Below, piece by piece: positions 30,101 to 39,100 of a DNA stretch of 64,000 bases. The DNA lies in contig CM036775.1 in NCBI GenBank assembly GCA_020796225.1, positions 12,531,671-12,595,670 on the forward strand. The letters are read 5' to 3'. This stretch comes from Arion vulgaris (lineage: Eukaryota > Mollusca > Gastropoda > Stylommatophora > Arionidae). Under the pieces are notes generated by a model, which saw only the letters and a list, made by a program, of their open reading frames with translations, was not told the DNA's origin and did not search any database. The position numbers and the translations under genes are program-made. Numbering within the stretch: the first letter of the stretch is position 1; each line of letters starts with the position of its first letter.

Positions 30101-33100
30101 TTTCTAAACAGTGTGAGGCTGTGTTTTGTTTGTTTATGGAGAAGATAGTTTAAGTATGGATAAATGGATGTCACCTCGGCTACTTTAACTCACAAATTTC
30201 TTGTTACAGACGATCATTTTTTTAATGACAGAGAGTAAACATATATGTGCATACATAATATTATTTCAATTGATTGATGCAACATGTGTTGTACAAGTAC
30301 ATGTTATTATGCTCAGTAGCATATAATTGCACATATGTGTTTTTTATCAAATGCTCTGATGTCCTTTCCACATCATATGCATTTATGTATATCAGTACAA
30401 GTAAAAAGAACCCTTTTGATCTCTCGAGGTATATTGAGTGCTAGTGTTAAGCCCACATTTTTCATTGACCACCAGCACACGATTGGGGGACGTGGTCAAC
30501 ATTATGCCAGCTGCCCTTACTTGCCAGTGCTTTTCCTGGTACCTAATTGTGGCTGGGTTGACCTGAGAGTCTTTAGGGTCAGAAAATAAATTCCACGCCC
30601 ACAGCGCGATCACAACCCAAGAGTATCTTGTTAAAATCCCATGGTGGGCAGTTTGGAAGCAAATTTGTTCCATTTAATTTTTACAATGACTCGCTACCAA
30701 GTTGATGGTTAAGTCCTGTAAAGGATATGCCACGATTTTCATATATTATATATACACTTCCCTGTCTTTGGTTGTCCCACCATGATAATCCCTCCCACCA
30801 TGTAGACTTGGTATAAAAGTAAAAAAAAGTAAAGGAACCCTTTCATACCCTCGTGGTATATAGGTCAATACAGTGTTAGGCCTGTATTATTCATTGACCG
30901 TCGGCACACGATGTGTGATGTGGTCAGCATCACGCCGCCGCCTTTACTTTCCCAGAGCATGTCGTACCCAGTTGAGGCTGGGTCGACCTGAGAGGGTGGG
31001 GAAAATTCCACGCGCATTGCGGGAGCTGAACCCAGACCATCAGCCTTGAGAAGCGAGTTCACTAACAACTACGCTACAGCGTCTCTCTACATTGGTATAC
31101 ATACGCACATAAATGTATAAGATATACACAACACATGCATACTGGCATATTAATAACATAACAGTTTGGAGTTTATAGTTAGTGGAAACTTGATTCTCTT
31201 TTGACTATATAATGAACTAGTCTCTCTAGTCTTGATATGTGTATAAACATAAGTATCTAACAAAAATCACACAAAAACTTGTTACTGCCTGTATTACCGC
31301 TTTTTGTGGCCGTGTAGGACAGTTGAGATAAGAGCCTGAGGAATTTAATGGCTGCATGGCTAGTGTAGTCAGCGCGAAGCTGTTCAGGTTAGGATTTTTC
31401 ATTTATGCCCACAACAGAAACAAATCCCTGGCCTTATAGTGAGTTGAACACGGATCTCCCGCATGGGAGCCGAGTTTAATCCATTCGGCCAGATGCTCCT
31501 CACATATGCATCCAATCTGTATAAATAATCTCTTTTGATAGTCGTTGTATCTTGTTTTTAAGAGAATACAGATACTTATTATTTTCAGCTTGTGCATCTG
31601 TTACCTACAATCTGTTTACATCATCATCAGGTGCCGGCTGATCTCCACAAATCTCTATCCCTGATGTTTGCTATCTCAGATGTTGTTCTTTCGCGCCATG
31701 AAGTCAGGCTATCCAAAAATTTCTCTCTCTGTCTTCCTGTGTCTTGTTTCCTCGATTTTACCAGTTGTTACAATGTGATTTTTTTTTTTTTTCCCGATCC
31801 AGAAGCACTTGAGCTTTCAGCTCTTCGTTCGGTGCCATGGACATCGTAACCCTTCGATTCGGTGCCACGGACACCATAAATCTGGGGAATCTGTGGCTTT
31901 TTCTGCCATCCTGCAGAATTGAACCCGCACACACAGAGGGATAGTCACCCGCAGTCCAACGCGCTACGAACACGCTGGGCAGACGGGCTACAATGTGTTC
32001 TAAATCTCCCTATTTCTCACATTGAGATGAAATGTCTACACAGTTTGCTGGGAGTATCAAGAAAAGACCAGTTTAGAGATGAAGGCATCGGGAAGAAAGT
32101 GGGTACAACATCAGTACTGAACTTCATCAAGAAACAACACAGTAAATGGCTCGGTCACATAAGCAGGTTACCAACAGACAGTACATCTCAAAGAGCAATG
32201 TTACTCCGATACAGTGGATACAAAGCCAAAGGCCATCCACGCAATAGGTGGACCTCAGAGATAACAGATGTGAGGAACAACACTTTATGAAGCACACTCA
32301 AAGCTCGTTCTAGAAATCTTATCCTGATGCTGTGAGGCAAAATAGGATTCGAGAAAAGAAGAAGAAAGAAGTGGTGAATTTGCCTTAGTGGTTAACTGTG
32401 CCTAGTGGATTACCGGCACTCGAGTGGTTACCCAGGCCCCAAATTTGGGGGGGTAAAGAATAGACCACTGTTACCTTCACGTATGTTCATAAAGCTCATC
32501 TTATGGAGGTTTGGCTGAAATCGATGCATGTTCCTAAACGTTAGTTTTTCCCTTTCACCATTTACTTAACATGTGCAACGTAGTGACTCGTTGGCAAAGA
32601 TCAAACATATCCAAGTGAGTGATTAAAATTGGTCAAGATCGTAACGCCAAGAAGAAGGTGAATTATGCTAAATTTATAGTATCTTTAGTCAGTTCAAGTC
32701 ATGGTAGTCTAGTGGTTAGTGCACTTGCATTGTAGCCGTATGGACCCAGGATCAAATTCCTTAGTTGGAGTGTTTTTTTTCCAAACTGAAATGGCTCTCA
32801 GGTCGACCCAGTCTCAGTTGGGTACCAGAGAAACTCTTGGAAGTAAAGACAGCCGTTGTGATGTTGACATCATCATCATCATCATCTATTGTGGACTTCG
32901 CTCAAAGAAAATACATTCGGAACACTGTATTCCTGCATATACTTCTTCTCTTCCACCATTTATTTCTTTAGTGATCTTGCGTGTGCTTGTTTTAAGGCAC
33001 TTTGTAAACTGATATTCATTTTCGTAAGGCTGTTCAAGATGCAGTCGCCCATCTTTGCGTGGTCTTCCTCTTGCTTTGTACTCATTATACTTTTTCTGTG

Positions 33101-36100
33101 TGGCTCTCTGTGGTAGGCGATACCAGGGCATATACCTCATGACATGAAGATAGGTTCTATTACGTTAGTAAGTCCTTCTCTAAACTCCTTGAAGCATAAC
33201 GTATCAAGAGATTTTCTCCTAACCAGATCTGTCTTGATAAAGCCACTTAGTTAATTCCTCTCTTCTTTCTCTCTGTCTACAGTTTGTCTTCATGTCTCTA
33301 GGTTTTCACCTACCTCTCTTTCTGCCCAGATTTTATTTCAGAGCCACATGTGGGAGGTCTAGTCTTCTGCATTCTTAACTCTTTCCACGCTTCACTGCAC
33401 ACTGTGCCACAGCAGAATTCGTTGAACGCCATTCGCCTGCACTGCGCCATTAGAGTTGCTTCTTATAAGCAAGTCTTTCTTGTTATTTTACTTCTACTAC
33501 TTTTAACTTTATCTAAGTTTCCAGTTTTTCAAATCAACTATTTATTATTTTTCAAAATATAGTTGACTAGTTTTCTTCTAACTTTGCAGCTTTGCTACAT
33601 GCGTAGAGTTGCTTCCTTATAAGAAGTCTTTCTAGTTTTACTTACTATTTTACTTATAGTACTTTTAACCTTGTTATTCTATTGGGTGTCCAGTTTTCTT
33701 CAATTTAGTATATAATAATATATATATGTTTATTTATTGACAGAGTTGGGATCAATTTTAAAATATTTTTACTCCTTGAATTAACTGCTTAAAAATTGAG
33801 GAAATAAATGGGGTGGAAAGAGTTAAATTGATTTTTTTTGGTCTCCTTTGGTATCCTTTCCAAGGCTAACTGTTAAAAAATTGAGGAAATAACTGCACAT
33901 GGAAAGAGTTAATGTATGGCCCAACCACTACCATCTCTCCTTTTAATTCCCTCATTGATAATGTGGATTTTCTGCGCGGGTGATCTCAGGTATTCTTTGA
34001 TCTCAACGAATACAGAGAATTCTTCAGAGACATCTTCTCTCAAAGCTTCTTAGGCGACTCTCTGTCTTTGTACTTGTTGTTCATGTCTCTGGTCTTTACA
34101 GTAGGACTGAGATCACATTTGATTTATATATATTGAATTTAGTCTGTGTCCTGTTGTAAGCTGAAGATCTCCAAATACTTTATTATATGTCTTCTTTGCC
34201 CCTAGGGACGCATAGGTCTGCAACCAAGGCCTTCCAAGCAGTCCTTTCCAATGCCATCTTTTCCAGATCTTCCTCATTTTTGCATTCTGTCTCCAACTCC
34301 CATCTCCATGTGTTCTTGGGTCTTCTCCTACCTCTATTACCCTGGGGGTTCCATTAAGGGACCCGCCTGCTGATGCTGTCTTGGGTTTCCCCAGTGTGTG
34401 TGTATCCATTGCCACCTCTTCCCCTTATCTCTTGTTTAAACTTGACTATGTCCCACTCTATCCCATAGTTCCCTGTTTGTGGTCCTATCATACCATCACA
34501 TATGGAGTATCCTGCGCAGGCATCTATTGATGAATGTCTACAACTTTTTGGTGTTCCTCTTAGTTGTTCTTCATGTCTCTTCTCCATATAGAAGGACAGC
34601 CTTGATATAAGTGAGTAAGTCCAGATTTGCGGTGTTCGTGGCACCGAACCGAAGGGCTATGATGTCCATGGCACCGAGCCGAAGAGCTGAAAAGCTTAAG
34701 TGCTTCTGGATAAAAAAAAAAAACAAGTGAGTAAGTAGTCATATAATATTAACACTTGGATGCTGACATTATTGTCGCTATATTCTGATTTGTTGTTTAC
34801 TACTAGTTCATGATAGAAACATTGCTGCTTCCCCCCCTTCTTCCCTTGCCAATTTACAGTGCTTGTCCTTGATTCAGAGAGTGATGAGGAGGACGTACAA
34901 CAGCCAGACAAGGCAGAACTCAATATGATGATACATACACTGAGTGCTAAGTTGGAGGACCTCCACACATGTAACGATCTCATTGCCAGACATGGTCAAG
35001 CCCTTACAAAAACACTATCTGAATTAGAGTCAACCCATAACCCAACGGAAGCCTCTGCAAATATGAAGGCTGTGCAAGAGAGAGCTACATTGTTCAGAAT
35101 CACTGCTAATGCTATGATAAATGTAAGTTCTTAGTATTTCTTGTTTGATAATTTCTTAGATGTTACTATAGAAATACTAAGTTCAGAATCACTGCTAATG
35201 CTATGATAAATGTAAGTTCTTAGTATTTCTTGTTTGATAATTTCTTAGATGTTACTATAGAAATACTAAGTTCAGAATCACTGCTAATGCTATGATAAAT
35301 GTAAGTTCTTAGTATTTCTTGTTTGATAATTTCTTAGATGTTACTATAGAAATACTAAGTTCAGAATCACTGCTAATGCTATGATAAATGTAAGTTTCTA
35401 GTATTTCTTGTTTGATAATTTGTTAGATGTTACTATAGAAATACTAAGTTCAGAATTAGAGTAAATTTGATCAATTAGACAACATTGATTGTTAGGAGTT
35501 TAGGATGGGTACAGGTAACGCTCTTGACGACTTCCTGCTGTTGGATGAGAGCACTCAAATTAATGTTAAATTTATCCAGCGATTTTAGAAGTTTAGAATC
35601 ACATGTACAAGTAGAACTGGATGTCTGGGGGCAGAGAAACAAGTCCATTTAACCAGCGAGCCATCAGTATGCATACCCTTCAACATTTGTTGGGGGAGAC
35701 TGAGCACCTATGGGGGGTGCAAGACTGCATCTCTAATATGGAAGTCCTGGACAGGGCTGGCAGTCTAAACATGTATACCTTACTGAGCTATCAGCCTCTA
35801 AGATGGCTGGAACATGTGGGCCGCATTAGCGATGATAGATAAGCAAAGAACATCCTATATGACCAACCTTCAAGGACTGCAGTGGTGGTTCCATGCTCTG
35901 AATAGAGTGGAAAAGGTGGAATGATGTAGGTTAGGATTGATATTTGTCTGTGTGTTGCCAGGCTGCAACGGGGGCAAGAATAGTAGCACTGCGACCTACA
36001 TGACATGTTATAAAAGCGACTGAGGTAGGACCTAGGAAGCTACCCCAGAAATAAAAACATTGCAGAAATTGATGTACTGGCTACTTGTAGGCATAACTGG

Positions 36101-39100
36101 CACAACATACAATCGCTCTTTAGGCTCAAATCACGCTCAAGCACATAAAGTGGTTTAACAAGTGGTCGATGTGTGGAGTATTCAAAGAAGAAGAAGGCTG
36201 TCCAAGAGAAAGCCACATTGGACAGAATCTTCTTCAAATGCTCCATATAGACCAACCAACCACTCTGTGTGATTTGTATATGATCTGAGCCTAAGAGCGA
36301 TTGTACATTGTGTCAGTTATGCGCTACAAGTAGGCCAGCACATCCGATTTCTGCGCTGCTTTTTATTTACTAGGTAGCATCCCTAGGGCCTACATCAGTC
36401 GCCTCTTAGACATGCATTGTAGGTCACAGTGATACTATTATTTGCTTCCCTTGCTGGCCCCAGCACCACATGGGCGGGAGTCTCTGCTGGTGAACACAAT
36501 TCCATTTTTGCAAACGATAGTTTGTAAGTTGTGCTCTGAAGAGGTCAACAGTATTATCAATATAGGGGAAGATTACAGTAAAACTATGTAGCAATGGCGA
36601 AACACGTAAAAACAAAGTACTGTAGTTTTACAAAACAATAACGATACACAGCAACGCTTTCACCAAAAAGTCTTTATCAAGCAAAGGGTACAACAGGGGG
36701 TCTCTGTGGCTGAGTGGTTAAGCCTTTTGTCTTGCAGTCAAGGTCGTGGTTCAATCCGACCACAGCCTTCTGTTCACAAGTGCAGTTTTTTCCAGAGACC
36801 AGAAGGATTGCTGCGAGCTACGGAGTTCGGGCTTTGTGCAATACTCTTGGCAGGTGGCATGCCATTTCATGAGAGGACCGAGCCATATGGGGTAAAACTC
36901 GGTGCAATGAAGTCAATCCTTCGGCTTTAAAACCCTTTAGGATACAACAGAAGTGACAAATTTCACTTCTTTCACAGCACACTACATATAGACTAGGACA
37001 ATAACATCCTAACTGCCCTAAAATGAAAATCTGTGACTGCATAAAAACAAAGTACTATAGTTTTACAAAATACAGAAACAGTGACGATATACAGCAACCT
37101 TTCACCCAAAGGCCTTTATCAAGCAAACGATACAACAAGAATGACGGATTTCGAGGAACACTACAAATTGACGATTACATATGGAAACATTCAAACCTAT
37201 CAAATGAAAACCTGGGAATCAAAACGAATAACGAAATGAGTTAAACACAAAACCAGAAGTGGAAAAGAAGAGAAACAATAAACAATTAAGTGAATATATA
37301 TAACTTATATATATGAAGCAAATACACATATAGATTACAAGGCATGAGATGAGAAAGTACTAAGAAGCATAGGAATGTAATGCGTTGAGTCGTCACTGTT
37401 TCTGTATTTTGTAAAACTATAGTACTTTGTTTTTACGTGTTTCCGCTATTTTACCAAGTTTTACTGCAGTCTTCCCCTTTTTCGATGACTGTGCATACAG
37501 CAGAGACATGAAGAAGTCAACATAATAACAATAATTCATGACATTGATGCATGGAACAGAGAGTCGCAGTTGTACTGTTAGCAAGCTCACTTCTTAAACC
37601 AGTGATGCGCGTCAATTCTCGGTGGGTGTGGAATATTTTTCCAGCCGTAACATCTCTCAGGTCAACCCAGCCTCAATTGGGTACCAGTAAGCACGGGAAG
37701 ATAGGCGGTCGCCGGATGTTGACCACATCACCCATTGTGTGCCGACTGTCAATGAAAAATATGGTCTACGGCTTGTATTACCTCTATATATCTCGAGGTA
37801 GGAAAATGGGTACATTTTATTTTTACCTTCAACAACCGTGACAAATATTGACACTCCAGAATAGGCTTTACGCCTACAACATGGTGATGTGACTTAGCAC
37901 AGCACAAACTATTTAATGCACAACTTATATATTCTCAGACGAAGAGGTAGATGATGATAATGCAACATAAGTACGTCTCCATAGAACATAAGTAAACTCA
38001 TTGAAAGTTGCCTACATATGAGCCTTATCTATTACAAGTAAACTTAAAACAAGAGCATTTCTGTACATAGAAATGATCAAAAGGATAACAAAGTGGAGGC
38101 ACAGGTTCAAGAAAGAGAGGAGCTGAAACGAACTATGCTGAGAGATGCAAAAAAAATCGGGCTCATACCATGAAAGAGATTGAGCGAGTTGTCCAGGACA
38201 GAGCTGTATGAAGAAATTATTTACCGGCCCTATGTAACGTTTAATGGTACTAGAGGATTATATATATATAATAGAAGCTTGTGGTTCATGATTGTTCCAT
38301 AATAAGATAGTGAGCCTGTCTGCCCAGCTTGTTCGTAGCGCTTGGACTACGGGTGACTATCCCTCTGTGTGTCGGTTCAATTCGCGGATGGCAGAAAAAG
38401 CCACAGATTTCCCAGATTTACGGTGTTCGTGGCATCGAACCGAAGGGTTACGATGTTCATGGCACTGAGCCGAAGAGTTGAAAAGCTCAAGTGCTTCTGG
38501 ATCGGAAAAAAATTTAACAAATAAGATAGTGAAAAAAATATGGTGTCTTGAAGTTTGGTAATAAATAGGTATTAGTTTTATAAGCACATCCTAACAACAA
38601 CAAATAAAGAAATTTGGCCGAACAGAATTCAACCATAACACACTCCAGAGTGCCAGCTGTGTGCACATCATCATGAAACTGTTCACCACCACCTCTTCAG
38701 GTGTCGACGTCAGGAAGATCCTCCTTGGTCAGAAAAATAGAACACATACGGAACAAAAGAACAACTTACAAGCACGTGCAGATACCACTACATAGCATTG
38801 GACGAAGGGTAAGAGCTCAAGTGCCGCTGGATCATTGAAGAAGAAGAAGAAGAAAAGGTATTAGTTTATATTTGATTCTATTTATGTGATTGTGATGTCT
38901 TGATTGATTGACATGTCTTGATTGTCTATGGATTGTTTCTGTGCTATCAGGCTTGCAATGAGTTTCACGACTTGTCACAAACTCAAGGACGAAGATGGCA
39001 GAAGATGATACAGCATGAACATGAACAGAGGCTTAAACTAGAGGAAATGGTAGAGCACTTGGCTAAAAATGTTGTATCTTTGGAGAAGAAGGCTCGGATG

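Noticed and set aside
36694..36780. Possible tRNA gene (A and B boxes present)
   Set aside because: It is the head of a SINE-B with the full SINE body after it; no proper acceptor stem or cloverleaf was evident. The same holds for SINE-A, C, G, P and R heads.
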